Shown here: piece after piece, positions 46,335 to 55,985 of the stretch | How the letters are laid out: each line of letters starts with the position of its first letter | Position numbering within the stretch: the stretch's first letter is position 1 | Assembly (NCBI RefSeq): GCF_004362865.1 | Contig: NZ_SNYI01000002.1 | Span: 62,001 to 126,000 of the forward strand | Source of the DNA: Zeaxanthinibacter enoshimensis | Lineage (GTDB): Bacteria; Bacteroidota; Bacteroidia; Flavobacteriales; Flavobacteriaceae | Reading direction: 5' to 3' | DNA length: 64,000 nucleotides | Notes under the pieces: generated by a model | Database searches by the model: none | What the model was told of the DNA's origin: nothing | Seen by the model: only the letters and a program-made list of their open reading frames with translations | Translations under genes and position numbers: made by a program

Positions 46335-47534
46335 ATGACCGGATTATTCCAGAACATAAAAGGAGATAAGGTAATATGGGCCGTGGTGGCCCTGCTGGCC
46401 TTGTTTTCGTTCCTGCCTGTGTACAGTGCCAGTAGTAACCTGGTGTACGTAGTAGGAACCGGTACCACCATTGGATACCTGCTGAAACACGCTATGCTCT
46501 TATTTCTTGGGTTTGGAATTATCTTCGCGGTCCATAAGATTCCAACACATTTCTTTAAAGGGCTATCTATTATCGCTATGCCGGTAGTACTGGTGCTCCT
46601 GGTCTATACCCTTGCGCAAGGAACTACTATTGACGGTGCCAATGCCAGTCGCTGGATCCGCCTTCCCGTGGTGGGGATATCGTTCCAGACATCCAACCTT
46701 GCAGCCGTGGTACTGATGATCTATGTGGCCCGGTACCTGACCAAGGTAAAAGATAAAGTGGTGAGCTTTAAGGAAAGCCTTTTGCCACTGTGGGTCCCCG
46801 TGTTCCTGGTGATCATGCTGATACTACCTGCAAACTTTTCAACTGCAGCCATCATATTTTTCATGGTAATGGTGCTCTGTTTTATGGGCGGGTACCCAAT
46901 TAAATACCTGCTGGGAATGGTAGGGGCCGGGATCGCGATGTTGTGCATATTCATTTTGCTGGCCAAAGCTGTTCCGGATCTTATCCCGAACCGGATCGAT
47001 ACCTGGGTCAGCAGGATAGAAAGTTTCTGGGACCCGGCGGATACCGAGTCGGATTACCAGATCGAAAAAGCCAAGATAGCTATTGCCACCGGCGGTATCA
47101 TGGGTAACGGCGCGGGGAAGAGTGTGATGAAGAATTTCCTGCCGCAGAGTTCCTCGGATTTTATCTATGCGATCATCATTGAGGAATATGGATTATTGGG
47201 AGGACTGGCCCTTTTGTTCTTTTATATGCTGCTGCTTTTCAGGATAGTAGTGGTTGCCAATGCGCACGAAAGTATTTTCGGGAAGTTACTCGTAGTAGGA
47301 GTAGGCATTCCTATTGTATTCCAGGCCCTGATCAATATGGCTGTAGCGGTTGAGCTGTTCCCGGTGACGGGACAGACCCTCCCGCTGATCAGTAGCGGGG
47401 GAACCTCTATCTGGATGACCTGCCTGGCCATAGGGATCATATTAAGCGCCAGTATCAAACGGGAGAAAAAGGCAGAAGAGACCGTAGAGAATGATGAGAC
47501 GAACCCTTTAGAGATATTGAGTGGGCAATTATAG
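46335..47534 (+). CDS. ftsW: septal peptidoglycan polymerase FtsW
   Basis: This 399-residue SEDS protein has about ten membrane segments. The SEDS glycosyltransferase residue lies in the [22 protein letters not shown] segment near residue 100, and [11 protein letters not shown] and [17 protein letters not shown] are further family motifs. It acts with FtsI, encoded upstream. Its position between murD and murG is the classical one. The last 14 bases overlap murG. Confidence 0.94.
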   Translation: MTGLFQNIKGDKVIWAVVALLALFSFLPVYSASSNLVYVVGTGTTIGYLLKHAMLLFLGFGIIFAVHKIPTHFFKGLSIIAMPVVLVLLVYTLAQGTTIDGANASRWIRLPVVGISFQTSNLAAVVLMIYVARYLTKVKDKVVSFKESLLPLWVPVFLVIMLILPANFSTAAIIFFMVMVLCFMGGYPIKYLLGMVGAGIAMLCIFILLAKAVPDLIPNRIDTWVSRIESFWDPADTESDYQIEKAKIAIATGGIMGNGAGKSVMKNFLPQSSSDFIYAIIIEEYGLLGGLALLFFYMLLLFRIVVVANAHESIFGKLLVVGVGIPIVFQALINMAVAVELFPVTGQTLPLISSGGTSIWMTCLAIGIILSASIKREKKAEETVENDETNPLEILSGQL

Positions 47535-48618
47535 ATTCATATTATCAGGGGGAGGAACAGGGGGTCATATTTACCCGGCCATCGCGATTGCCAACGAGTT
47601 GAAAAAGAGGTACCCGGATGCCCGGTTCCTTTTCGTAGGAGCCAAGGGGAGAATGGAAATGGAAAAAGTGCCACAGGCCGGTTACGAGATAAAGGGGTTG
47701 TGGATCACAGGACTGCAACGGAAACTCAGTCTGAAGAATTTAATGTTTCCGGTAAAACTGATACAGAGCTTGATCAAAGCAGGTAACATAGTAGCTGAAT
47801 TTAAACCGCACGTCGCTATTGGCACGGGTGGATTTGCCAGTGGTCCAGTATTACAGGTGGCTTCCAGGAAGGGAATACCTTGTGTGCTGCAGGAACAGAA
47901 TTCCTTTGCAGGGATAACTAATAAGTTGCTGGCCAAGAAGGCTGAAAAGATCTGCGTTGCTTATGATGGGATGGAGAAATTCTTCCCCGCGGATAAAGTT
48001 GTAAAGACCGGCAACCCTGTTCGTGAATCATTGATCCGGGAAGCGGGTTCCAAGCAGGAAGCAGCCGCGTACTTTAACCTGGAAGCAGAAAGGACCACCC
48101 TGGTAGTGCTCGGTGGCAGCCTGGGGTCAAAGCGGATCAACGAACTTCTGGCTGATAACCTGGGGCTCATAGAAGAATTGGGGATACAGCTGGTGTGGCA
48201 ATGCGGGAAAGGATATTACGAAACATATAAAGACCTGGGAACGGAGCATATAAAAGTTTATGATTTCCTGAACCGGATGGACCTGGCATATGCCATGGCA
48301 GACATGATCATTTCCCGGGCCGGTGCAGGGGCAGTCTCAGAATTGTCACTGGTAGGAAAACCGGTGATTCTTATACCCTCTCCCCACGTGGCAGAGGATC
48401 ACCAGACCAAGAATGCACAGGCCATGGTGGATAAGGATGCCGCAATCATGCTCAGGGAAAGCGAGCTGGACAGCAGGTTTGAAGCCGTATTCAGGAAGCT
48501 GGCGAGCTCCCCTGAAGACCGTCATAGGCTGGGGAATAATATCAGGAAGATGGCAATGCCGGATGCCACAAGAAGAATAGCAGACGAAATAGAAAAATTA
48601 CTGCCGACAGCAATATGA
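47521..48618 (+). CDS. murG: UDP-GlcNAc:lipid I GlcNAc transferase
   Basis: The 365-residue peripheral membrane enzyme turns lipid I into lipid [17 protein letters not shown] near the N-terminus is the lipid-phosphate loop; [11 protein letters not shown] and [12 protein letters not shown] are the UDP-GlcNAc site motifs. The start is GTG at 47521, inside the ftsW end (14-base overlap). It overlaps murC by 4 bases. Confidence 0.95.
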   Translation: MGNYRFILSGGGTGGHIYPAIAIANELKKRYPDARFLFVGAKGRMEMEKVPQAGYEIKGLWITGLQRKLSLKNLMFPVKLIQSLIKAGNIVAEFKPHVAIGTGGFASGPVLQVASRKGIPCVLQEQNSFAGITNKLLAKKAEKICVAYDGMEKFFPADKVVKTGNPVRESLIREAGSKQEAAAYFNLEAERTTLVVLGGSLGSKRINELLADNLGLIEELGIQLVWQCGKGYYETYKDLGTEHIKVYDFLNRMDLAYAMADMIISRAGAGAVSELSLVGKPVILIPSPHVAEDHQTKNAQAMVDKDAAIMLRESELDSRFEAVFRKLASSPEDRHRLGNNIRKMAMPDATRRIADEIEKLLPTAI

Positions 48619-49967
48619 ATTTAAAGGAAATACATAACGTCTATTTCATTGGTATCGGGGGGATAGGTATGTCTGCCCTTGCGAGGTATTTCCATTTTAT
48701 CGGGAAAGAAGTCGGGGGTTATGATAAGACTCCTTCCCCGTTGACCAGGGAGTTGGAGGAGATGGGGATGATCATTCATTATACAGACGAGGTTTCCGAG
48801 ATCAAGGGTAGATTCAGGGATGCGGCTACTACCCTGGTGGTTTATACTCCGGCTGTACCAAAGGATCACAAGGAGCTGGCATATTTTACCGCCCGGGGGT
48901 TCAATGTAAAAAAACGATCCGATGTACTCGGGGCGGTGACCAGGGATTCATTTTGTTTTGCGGTTGCAGGTACCCACGGGAAAACGACTACCTCCACTAT
49001 ACTGGCGCATTTACTAAAGGAGACCAAGGTTCCGTTGATGGCATTTTTAGGAGGAATATCCGAAGATTTTCACAGCAACTTCATCCTGGAAGGCACAACT
49101 TATTCCGTGGTAGAGGCAGACGAATACGACCGGTCTTTCCTGAGGTTAAGTCCTGATGTAGCCTGTGTTACCTCTATGGAGGCAGATCATTTAGATATTT
49201 ATGGCGATGGGGAACAACTGGTGCAATCGTTCCACGAATTCGCCGGGAAGCTGAAACCGGGAGGAAAACTTTTCGTCAGGAAAGGTCTCTCCATGAAAGG
49301 GCTTACCTATGGAATTGAAGAGCCTGCCGATTACAGCATACAAAATTTAAAGATCTCAGAAGGGCGGTATCACTTTGATATCCATACCCCTGATACAGAG
49401 GTTCCCGGGGTCACCTTCAACCTGCCCGGCAGGCATAACCTGCTCAATGCACTGGTGGCATTTGCCATGGCCCTTGAAGCGGGACCGACCGCGGAAGATC
49501 TGGCTAAAGCCCTGGAGACTTTTAAAGGAGTTTCCAGGCGGTTCTCTTACAGGATCAAGCGAGACAACCTGGTTTTTATCGATGATTATGCCCATCACCC
49601 GGGCGAGATCGATGCGGTTTACCAGGCGGTGACAGAAATGCACCCGGGAAAGAAGACATTGGTGGTATTTCAGCCCCATTTGTTTTCCCGTACGCGCGAC
49701 TTTGCAGAGGGGTTTGCGCAGAGCCTGTCCAGGTTTGACAGTCTGCTCTTGCTGGATATCTACCCTGCCCGGGAATTACCCATCCCCGGTATCACCTCTT
49801 CCTGGTTACTGGAACAGGTAGATACGGATGAAAAAAGCCTGGTTAAAAAGGAGGACCTGATCACTGAAATTAAGAAAAGGCAACCCGAAATACTGATCAC
49901 CATGGGTGCCGGGGATATTGGACTGGAAGTTGTAAAAATTCAAAAAGAACTGGAATATGAAGGCTAA
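48615..49967 (+). CDS. murC: UDP-MurNAc:L-alanine ligase
   Basis: The 450-residue ligase adds L-alanine to UDP-MurNAc. Motifs: [14 protein letters not shown] at the start, the ATP loop GTHGKTTTS near residue 118, [10 protein letters not shown] near 165, and [10 protein letters not shown] near 322. It is a stand-alone MurC, not fused to Ddl. The end overlaps ftsQ by 11 bases. Confidence 0.95.
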   Translation: MNLKEIHNVYFIGIGGIGMSALARYFHFIGKEVGGYDKTPSPLTRELEEMGMIIHYTDEVSEIKGRFRDAATTLVVYTPAVPKDHKELAYFTARGFNVKKRSDVLGAVTRDSFCFAVAGTHGKTTTSTILAHLLKETKVPLMAFLGGISEDFHSNFILEGTTYSVVEADEYDRSFLRLSPDVACVTSMEADHLDIYGDGEQLVQSFHEFAGKLKPGGKLFVRKGLSMKGLTYGIEEPADYSIQNLKISEGRYHFDIHTPDTEVPGVTFNLPGRHNLLNALVAFAMALEAGPTAEDLAKALETFKGVSRRFSYRIKRDNLVFIDDYAHHPGEIDAVYQAVTEMHPGKKTLVVFQPHLFSRTRDFAEGFAQSLSRFDSLLLLDIYPARELPIPGITSSWLLEQVDTDEKSLVKKEDLITEIKKRQPEILITMGAGDIGLEVVKIQKELEYEG

Positions 49968-50676
49968 ACTGAACTACCTCAAGCTTGCTGGATTAATGAT
50001 CTGTGTTACAGGTCTTTTCGCTTTTTCCTCGATCAGAAGTGCTGCTCGTAATGTAGAGGGGATCCGGATCTCTTTTGTCGGCAGTGATAACTTGTATGTC
50101 ACTGAAGAAACGGTTAATAAATTGTTAATACAAAAATTCGGCCGTCTCTCAAACGTCCCTAAAGAAAATATAGCTTTGAATACTATTGAGGAGGTCATCG
50201 AGACTAACGAAATGGTGAAAGACGCCCAGGTTTTTCTGACCGTAAACGGTGAACTCACAACCAAGATCGAACAAAGGCAACCCATAGGTCGCATAGAGGG
50301 ATATACCAAATATTACCTTGATGAGGAGGGAAAGCGTATGCCTTTATCGAATAACCATTCAGCCCGCGTACCAATTATAACAGGTAAGATCACAGGCAAA
50401 GCTTTAGAAGATGCCTATGTAATCCTGAAATACATTAACACGGACGACTTTCTGCGAAAGAACGTCATAGGTATCCATATCCTCGAGGAAGGGAATTACC
50501 AGCTGAAGTTCAGGGTGGAGAATTTTGTAGTTAACCTGGGGGGTGTAGAGGACCTTCAGAAGAAGTTTAACAATTTCAAGGCCTTTTATGCAAAGGCTGC
50601 TAAGGACAGGACATTAAAGGAATACGATATCGTAAGCCTGGAGTTTAACAATCAAGTAGTGTGCACCAAAATATAG
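49957..50676 (+). CDS. ftsQ: cell division protein FtsQ/DivIB
   Basis: The 239-residue protein has one N-terminal membrane helix (about 8-24), a POTRA-like domain starting near residue 30 (VEGIRISFVGSDNLYVTEETV) and the FtsQ beta domain. It links early and late divisome parts. Sequence is weakly conserved across phyla, but position between murC and ftsA is decisive. The end precedes ftsA by 5 bases. Confidence 0.9.
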   Translation: MKAKLNYLKLAGLMICVTGLFAFSSIRSAARNVEGIRISFVGSDNLYVTEETVNKLLIQKFGRLSNVPKENIALNTIEEVIETNEMVKDAQVFLTVNGELTTKIEQRQPIGRIEGYTKYYLDEEGKRMPLSNNHSARVPIITGKITGKALEDAYVILKYINTDDFLRKNVIGIHILEEGNYQLKFRVENFVVNLGGVEDLQKKFNNFKAFYAKAAKDRTLKEYDIVSLEFNNQVVCTKI

Positions 50677-50681
50677 AACAT

Positions 50682-52010
50682 ATGGAACAAGGGAATTATT
50701 CAGTCGGACTCGACATTGGGACCACCAAGATCGTTGCCATCATTGGAAAAGAAAATGAATATGGCAAGATTGAAGTGGTTGGGATCGGCAGGTCTAAGAG
50801 CCTGGGGGTTCATCGCGGGGTGGTCAATAATATCACCCAGACGATACAATCTATCCAGCAGGCCGTGGAACAGGCCGAAGCTAATTCCGGTTTAAAAATA
50901 GGTTCTGTAGTGGTGGGCATAGCCGGGCAGCATATCCGCAGCTTACAGCACAGTGACTATATCACCAGGGCTAACTCTGAAGAAGTGATCAACGAGGACG
51001 ACCTGGACAAACTCTGTAACCAGGTCTATAAGCTGGTGATGTTACCCGGGGAAGAGATCATCCATGTGCTTCCGCAGGAATACCGCATAGACGGGCAGGG
51101 AGAGATCAAGCAACCTATGGGGATGTACGGAGGCAGGCTGGAAGCTAATTTCCATGTAGTGGTAGGCCAGGTTTCTTCGATAAAAAATGTAGGTCGCTGT
51201 ATCAAGAGTGCAGGTCTGGACCTGGGAAATATCACCCTGGAACCCCTGGCATCTTCTGACGCTGTACTTAGCCAGGAAGAAAAAGAAGCCGGTGTGGCAC
51301 TGATCGATATAGGAGGCGGAACCACGGACCTCGCCATCTTCAAGGATGGGATCATCAGGCATACCGCGGTTATTCCATTTGGAGGGAACGTCATTACCGA
51401 AGATATCAAGGAAGGATGTTCTATAATTGAGAAGCAGGCCGAATTACTGAAGATCAAATTTGGATCAGCATGGCCAGGAGAAAACAAGGATAACGAGATC
51501 GTAAGTATACCCGGCCTTAGAGGCAGGGAGCCAAAAGAGATCACCCTGAAGAATTTGTCTAAGATCATTCATGCCAGGGTAGTGGAGATCATCGAGCAGG
51601 TCTACGTGGAGATCAAGAACTACGGGCACGAAGAACAAAAGAAAAAATTAATTGCTGGTATTGTCCTCACAGGGGGAGGCAGCCAGTTAAAGCACCTGAA
51701 ACAACTGGTAGAGTATATCACCGGGATGGATACCCGCATCGGGTACCCGAACGAGCACCTGGCAGGCGACTCTGACGAGGAGATCGCAAGTCCGCTTTAC
51801 GCCACTGCCGTCGGATTACTGATGAATGCTGTCAAAAACCAGGGGCGTAAGAAGCAGGAGGCTGAAGAGGCCCAGCAGGAGCTCGATACAGAAATGGTAC
51901 TGGAGACCTCGATGGAATCAGGTACCCAGACCGAAGTCCGGAAGGAAAGGAAATCGGTCTTTGATCGTTGGTCTGAGAAATTAAAAGATTTCTTAGATAA
52001 CGCAGAATAA
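50682..52010 (+). CDS. ftsA: cell division protein FtsA
   Basis: This 442-residue actin-like ATPase tethers FtsZ to the membrane. It has the phosphate-1 motif VGLDIGTTKIVAI, a phosphate-2 motif IDIGGGTTDLAIF near residue 208, and GIVLTGGGSQL near 326. A C-terminal WSEKLKDFLDN helix (last 15 residues) is the membrane-binding amphipathic end, preceded by an acidic linker. The start at 50682 (MEQGNYSVGL) follows the ftsQ stop; an earlier GTG at 50661 would lie inside ftsQ. Confidence 0.95.
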   Translation: MEQGNYSVGLDIGTTKIVAIIGKENEYGKIEVVGIGRSKSLGVHRGVVNNITQTIQSIQQAVEQAEANSGLKIGSVVVGIAGQHIRSLQHSDYITRANSEEVINEDDLDKLCNQVYKLVMLPGEEIIHVLPQEYRIDGQGEIKQPMGMYGGRLEANFHVVVGQVSSIKNVGRCIKSAGLDLGNITLEPLASSDAVLSQEEKEAGVALIDIGGGTTDLAIFKDGIIRHTAVIPFGGNVITEDIKEGCSIIEKQAELLKIKFGSAWPGENKDNEIVSIPGLRGREPKEITLKNLSKIIHARVVEIIEQVYVEIKNYGHEEQKKKLIAGIVLTGGGSQLKHLKQLVEYITGMDTRIGYPNEHLAGDSDEEIASPLYATAVGLLMNAVKNQGRKKQEAEEAQQELDTEMVLETSMESGTQTEVRKERKSVFDRWSEKLKDFLDNAE

Positions 52011-52053
52011 TCAGAATACACAGAAGCACATAAAAACCTCAAAATTATTGATC

Positions 52054-53985
52054 ATGAGCAGCAACACCGAATTTGACAACATCGCCTTTGATTTGCCCAA
52101 GAATCAGAGCAACGTAATAAAAGTGATCGGAGTAGGTGGAGGCGGAAGCAACGCCATCAACCACATGTTCCAGGCCGGTATTAACGGCGTGGACTTTGTA
52201 ATCTGTAATACCGATGCTCAGGCATTGCAGAACAGCCCGGTTCCCAATAAGATCCAGCTAGGAGTTTCCCTGACAGAAGGATTAGGAGCAGGGGCTAACC
52301 CGGAAGTGGGCGAACAAGCCGCACTGGAAAGTATGGAAGAGATCAAGCAGATGCTTGACACCACGACCAAGATGATATTTATCACCGCGGGGATGGGTGG
52401 AGGAACCGGTACAGGAGCTGCTCCTGTCATCGCGAAACTAGCCATGGAAATGGATGTTTTAACGGTGGGGATCGTTACCATGCCATTCCAGTTTGAAGGA
52501 AAGAGTCGTTGTAAGCAAGCGCAGATAGGGATCGAAAAATTACGTGCCAATGTGGATTCCCTGATCGTGATCAATAATAACAAGCTAAGAGAAGTATACG
52601 GTAACCTTGGGTTTAAAGCCGGGTTCTCCAAAGCAGATGAAGTGCTGGCAACTGCGGCAAGGGGGATAGCCGAGGTAATTACCCATCATTACACCCAGAA
52701 TATTGACCTCAGGGATGCAAAGACCGTATTGTCTAACAGCGGTACCGCCATTATGGGGTCTGCGGTATCCTCCGGGTCTAACAGGGCCAACGAGGCCATT
52801 ATGAAAGCACTGGATTCGCCATTGCTGAATGACAATAAGATTACAGGAGCTAAAAACGTGCTGCTGTTGATCGTATCCGGCGCCCAGGAGATTACCATAG
52901 ATGAGATCGGAGAGATCAATGATCACATCCAGATCGAAGCCGGTCATGGTGCTAATATCATTATGGGTGTAGGGGAAGATGAAAACCTTGGTGAAGCCAT
53001 CGCTGTAACGGTGATCGCCACGGGTTTTAATATAGACCAGCAGGATGAGATCGTAAATACCGAGTCCAAAAAGATCATCCATACGCTGGAGGATGAACAA
53101 AAGGCAACCCGTAACCTTACCCAGGAACAAGTAGTTCACGTACTGGAAGATGAAGAGATCGTTCAGAAGCCGGCACAAAGGCAGCAGCCTAAAGCCAGCA
53201 AGGAGGACGAGATGGACCTGATCCCAACCACTAACTATATCCGGAACTTTAATGTTTTCTACGACGAGGTAGTAGCCACTAATGTTAAAGAAGAGGATTT
53301 CATTATTATCGATTCCAAGGAGTCGCTGGAGTCTATAGAAGTGATAGATCCTGAGGTAGTTTCTTCTAAAAGGACCGATAAGGACCAGATCGCGTTCAGT
53401 TTTGATATGCCGATCCAAAAAGAAGAATCCATTCAGGAAGAAGAAAAGGAACACACCATCACCTTCAGCCTCGATGATGAGGTCAGGGAAATGGATGTGG
53501 AGGATCATATAGAGGTTATCCCGGTCCTGGAGTATAACAAGGAAGGTGAGACCAGGTACAGCCTGGATGATTATATGGACCTGGAAAAGAAACTGACCGG
53601 GGCTAAATCCAAGGCTGAAAAATTTGAGCCTAAATTAAAGGACAGTGAACTGGTATTTGAAAAAAAGACCGTACGCCAGGAAGAACCTCAGAAAATGGTA
53701 GCTGAGACCGAGGAGCCGGACCCGATGAATAGCCCTATCGAAGTATTGCTCAAGGAGCGTGCGGCTGAGCGAAGGAAAAAGCTCAAAGATTTCAACTACA
53801 AGTTTCAGAATAATGTAAACAACATTGATGAAATTGAAAAGGAGCCTGCTTACAAGCGACAAGGTGTAGACCTTTCTGCCCATAATAAAGAAGGAAAGAT
53901 CTCCAGGACTTCGCTGGGTGAAGACAGTAACGATGAAATACAGATACGCTCTAATAACTCATTCCTGCACGACAACGTGGACTAA
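52054..53985 (+). CDS. ftsZ: cell division protein FtsZ with long C-terminal tail
   Basis: The 643-residue tubulin homologue forms the Z ring. The GTPase domain (about 15-325) has GVGGGGSNAINHM, the GTP signature GGGTGTG at 115-121 and NVDSLIVINNNKL. The remaining 310 residues are a charged, Glu/Lys-rich tail with low complexity, against about 65 after the core in E. coli. The last residues, IQIRSNNSFLHDNVD, replace the usual DxPxFLR peptide and are probably the contact for FtsA. The start at 52054 (MSSNTEFDN) was preferred to a TTG two codons upstream. A terminator follows. Confidence 0.95.
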   Translation: MSSNTEFDNIAFDLPKNQSNVIKVIGVGGGGSNAINHMFQAGINGVDFVICNTDAQALQNSPVPNKIQLGVSLTEGLGAGANPEVGEQAALESMEEIKQMLDTTTKMIFITAGMGGGTGTGAAPVIAKLAMEMDVLTVGIVTMPFQFEGKSRCKQAQIGIEKLRANVDSLIVINNNKLREVYGNLGFKAGFSKADEVLATAARGIAEVITHHYTQNIDLRDAKTVLSNSGTAIMGSAVSSGSNRANEAIMKALDSPLLNDNKITGAKNVLLLIVSGAQEITIDEIGEINDHIQIEAGHGANIIMGVGEDENLGEAIAVTVIATGFNIDQQDEIVNTESKKIIHTLEDEQKATRNLTQEQVVHVLEDEEIVQKPAQRQQPKASKEDEMDLIPTTNYIRNFNVFYDEVVATNVKEEDFIIIDSKESLESIEVIDPEVVSSKRTDKDQIAFSFDMPIQKEESIQEEEKEHTITFSLDDEVREMDVEDHIEVIPVLEYNKEGETRYSLDDYMDLEKKLTGAKSKAEKFEPKLKDSELVFEKKTVRQEEPQKMVAETEEPDPMNSPIEVLLKERAAERRKKLKDFNYKFQNNVNNIDEIEKEPAYKRQGVDLSAHNKEGKISRTSLGEDSNDEIQIRSNNSFLHDNVD

Positions 53986-54014
53986 GTTGCCAAACGTTTC
54001 CCCAACAGGTGCGG

Positions 54015-54053
54015 ATAAACCCGGAGAGCAATGCTTATCCGGGTTTATTTTTT
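54015..54053 (+). terminator. terminator of the dcw cluster
   Basis: ATAAACCCGG (54015-54024) pairs with CCGGGTTTAT (54039-54048) over a 14-base loop and runs into six T. It lies 30 bases after the ftsZ stop. No similar strong terminator is seen inside the cluster. Confidence 0.8.
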
Positions 54054-54060
54054 ATCTTCG
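54053..54060 (+). promoter_or_regulatory. possible -7 promoter element of the YqeY-family gene
   Basis: TATCTTCG differs from TAnnTTTG at one base, directly after the ftsZ terminator and 20 bases before the start codon of the next gene. Confidence 0.4.
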
Positions 54061-54080
54061 TAGCCCTAAAAATGGTGGAT

Positions 54081-54530
54081 ATGGCTTTACAGGAAAAACT
54101 GCTGACAGAGATGAAGAACGCGATGAAATCCAAGGATGCAGTTCGCTTGGAATCGCTGCGGGCTATCAAGGCAGCACTCTTATTAGCGAAAACAGAAAAA
54201 TCGGCGGGCAGCGAGCTGTCTGAAGAGGAAGAGATCAAGATCGTTCAGCGCCTGGTGAAGCAGCGCAAAGACAGCGCGGCAATATATAAGGAGCAGGGCA
54301 GGGCAGACCTGGCAGAGCCGGAACTTGCCCAGGCCAAGGTCATTGAATCATTTTTGCCGGAACAGCTTTCGGAAGCAGAGATCGAAGCCGTGGTAGAAAA
54401 GACAATTGCCTCAGTAAATGCGGAGGGTATGAAAGATATGGGCAAAGTAATGGGAATAGTTTCAAAAGAACTGGCCGGGAAAGCAGATGGCAAAACCATT
54501 TCCACTATTGTGAAGGCAAAATTGCAATAG
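54081..54530 (+). CDS. GatB/YqeY family protein
   Basis: The 149-residue protein is nearly all helical and matches the YqeY family, which resembles the tRNA-binding tail of the GatB amidotransferase subunit (KSKDAVRLESLRAIKAAL, FLPEQLSEAEIEAVVEKTI and MGKVMGIVSKEL). The role is not established. The start at 54081 (MALQEKL) fits the family; ATG 54072 would add three residues. It lies between the dcw terminator and tRNA-Arg. Confidence 0.88.
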   Translation: MALQEKLLTEMKNAMKSKDAVRLESLRAIKAALLLAKTEKSAGSELSEEEEIKIVQRLVKQRKDSAAIYKEQGRADLAEPELAQAKVIESFLPEQLSEAEIEAVVEKTIASVNAEGMKDMGKVMGIVSKELAGKADGKTISTIVKAKLQ

Positions 54531-54650
54531 GGCTTCCTGTATTTTGCCTGTAAATTGGAATAAATTTTTTAATGCCGGGTTGCAGTTTTTATGTAAATTG
54601 CGCTCCCTAAGGAAAAAGGGTTAATTCCAATATTTCCTGGAAATACAGGC

Positions 54651-54724
54651 GGCCGCGTAGTTCAACTGGATAGAATATCAGATTTCGGCTCTGAGGGTTG
54701 GGGGTTCGAATCCTCCCGCGGTCA
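54651..54724 (+). tRNA. tRNA-Arg (anticodon UCG)
   Basis: The 74 bases fold into a complete cloverleaf: acceptor GGCCGCG with CGCGGTC (one G-U), D stem GTTC/GAAT, anticodon stem TCAGA/TCTGA with loop TTTCGGC, T stem GGGGG/CCTCC with TTCGAAT. The anticodon reads TCG, which decodes CGA and CGG. A20 in the D loop, an arginine identity base, is present. CCA is not encoded (ends A then C). A terminator follows after 11 bases. Confidence 0.95.
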
Positions 54725-54735
54725 CTACAACCAAA

Positions 54736-54766
54736 AAGTCCACAACGAAAGTTGTGGACTTTTTTT
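54736..54766 (+). terminator. terminator of tRNA-Arg
   Basis: AAGTCCACAAC and GTTGTGGACTT form an 11-bp stem around GAAA, running into a run of T. The T run and the following ATGCCCC (54760-54773) are an inverted copy of GGGGCATAAAAAAA at 54808-54821 in the first 108-bp repeat. Confidence 0.85.
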
Positions 54767-54791
54767 ATGCCCCGCTGCGAACCGAGCCACA

Positions 54792-55530
54792 GGCTCAGGG
54801 GAGCCAAGGGGCATAAAAAAATACCACGGCGAACAGCCATGGCCTTTTTGTATTGCAAAGGGGAGGGTAGTGAGGATCAACGCAGTTCATCCTCCCACAG
54901 GCTCAGGGGAGCCAAGGGGCATAAAAAAATACCACGGCGAACAGCCGTGGCCTTTTTGTATTGCAAAGGGGAGGGTAGTGAGGATCAACGCAGTTCATCC
55001 TCCCACAGGCTCAGGGGAGCCAAGGGGCATAAAAAAATACCACGGCGAACAGCCGTGGCCTTTTTGTATTGCAAAGGGGAGGGTAGTGAGGAACAACGCA
55101 GTTCATCCTCCCACAGGCTCAGGGGAGCCAAGGGGCATAAAAAAATACCACGGCGAATAGCCGTGGCCTTTTTGTATTGCAAAGGGGAGTGTTGTGAGGA
55201 TCAACGCAGTTCATCCTCCCGTGGTCTCAGGGGAGCCAAGGGGCATAAAAAAATACCACGGCGAACAGCCGTGGCCTTTTTGTATTGCAAAGGGGAGGGT
55301 AGTGAGGATCAACGCAGTTCATCCTCCCCCAGGCTCAGGGGAGCCAAGGGGCATAAAAAAATACCACGGCGAACAGCCGTGGCCTTTTTGTATTGCAAAG
55401 GGGAGTGTAGTGAGGATCAACGCAGTATATCCTCTCACAGGCTCAGGGGAGCCAAGGGGCATAAAAAAATACAGCGTTGAACAGCTCTCGCCTATATATT
55501 TTGCAGAGGGGAGTGCAGGGGGGCAATATC
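54792..55530 (+). repeat. 108-bp tandem array of hairpin-bearing units, seven copies
   Basis: Units begin at 54792, 54900, 55008, 55116, 55224, 55332 and 55440, at exactly 108 bases each; the last is degenerate after about 40 bases. Each has three inverted repeats: GGCTC-AGGG-GAGCC; an A7 tract, CCACGGC-GAACA-GCCGTGG and CCTTTTTG, which resembles a two-way terminator; and GAGGAT...ATCCTC around an 11-base loop. Copy 1 has a mismatch in the second hairpin (GCCATGG) and copy 4 a changed loop. Because 108 is a multiple of three, several frames stay open on both strands, but I see no start signal or protein pattern, so I treat it as non-coding. Confidence 0.9.
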
Positions 55531-55586
55531 ATTACTATGTGTCCTGATCCCTGCAGCAATTGATCATAAAGCATTATTTTTACAAC

Positions 55587-55904
55587 ATGCGTTGGGGTGT
55601 TTACATAGTCACATTCATCATTCTCCTGTTTTCGGGCATGCCTTGCTGTGCTTCAGAACTATTGTGCGATGATACTGCACAAACGGTCTGCACCTCGGAA
55701 ACCGGACACGGGGAAGAACCGGGAAGTAATGAACCCTGCTCCCCATTTAATATGTGTGGCACCTGCGTGGGATTTATACAGGTCAATGGAGTAGCATTTG
55801 ATTCCCCGGTTGTAGCCCTTGTTGAACGGAATATTATTTTATTTCCTGCGAGAATATTCCCGGGAACCTATGTACAGCGTCATTTCCGCCCTCCCATTAT
55901 ATAA
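55587..55904 (+). CDS. small Cys-rich secreted protein (DUF6660-like)
   Basis: The 105-residue product begins with a hydrophobic signal segment (RWGVYIVTFIILLFSGMPCCA) and then has Cys at spaced positions (LLCDD, TVCTSE, PCSPFNMCGTC). Size, SPF-x-x-C pattern and position directly before a TonB-dependent receptor resemble the DUF6660 family, whose members are thought to be linked with metal uptake; this is inference. The start at 55587 gives the signal segment at once; a TTG at 55560 would add nine residues. The receptor gene follows after 81 bases. Confidence 0.62.
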   Translation: MRWGVYIVTFIILLFSGMPCCASELLCDDTAQTVCTSETGHGEEPGSNEPCSPFNMCGTCVGFIQVNGVAFDSPVVALVERNIILFPARIFPGTYVQRHFRPPII

Positions 55905-55985
55905 TTGGATTTTTCTAGATGAATATGCAGGCAGACCCATGCCTGCATTTAAGTGTACCACATTCAAAATCTAATTTTACACAAC

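Noticed and set aside
52585-53508. 307-codon open frame on the minus strand
   Set aside because: Shadow of ftsZ, with composition typical of antisense translation and no motif.
54698-55480. Open frame of 260 codons with 36-residue repeats, and companion frames at 54870-55160 and 55194-55547
   Set aside because: It begins inside tRNA-Arg, runs only because the 108-base unit is a multiple of three and lacks stops in several frames on both strands, and has no start signal. The hairpins explain the conservation better.
54792-55530. Possible CRISPR array
   Set aside because: Units are 108 bases and identical throughout, with no alternation of short repeats and unique spacers, and no cas genes nearby.
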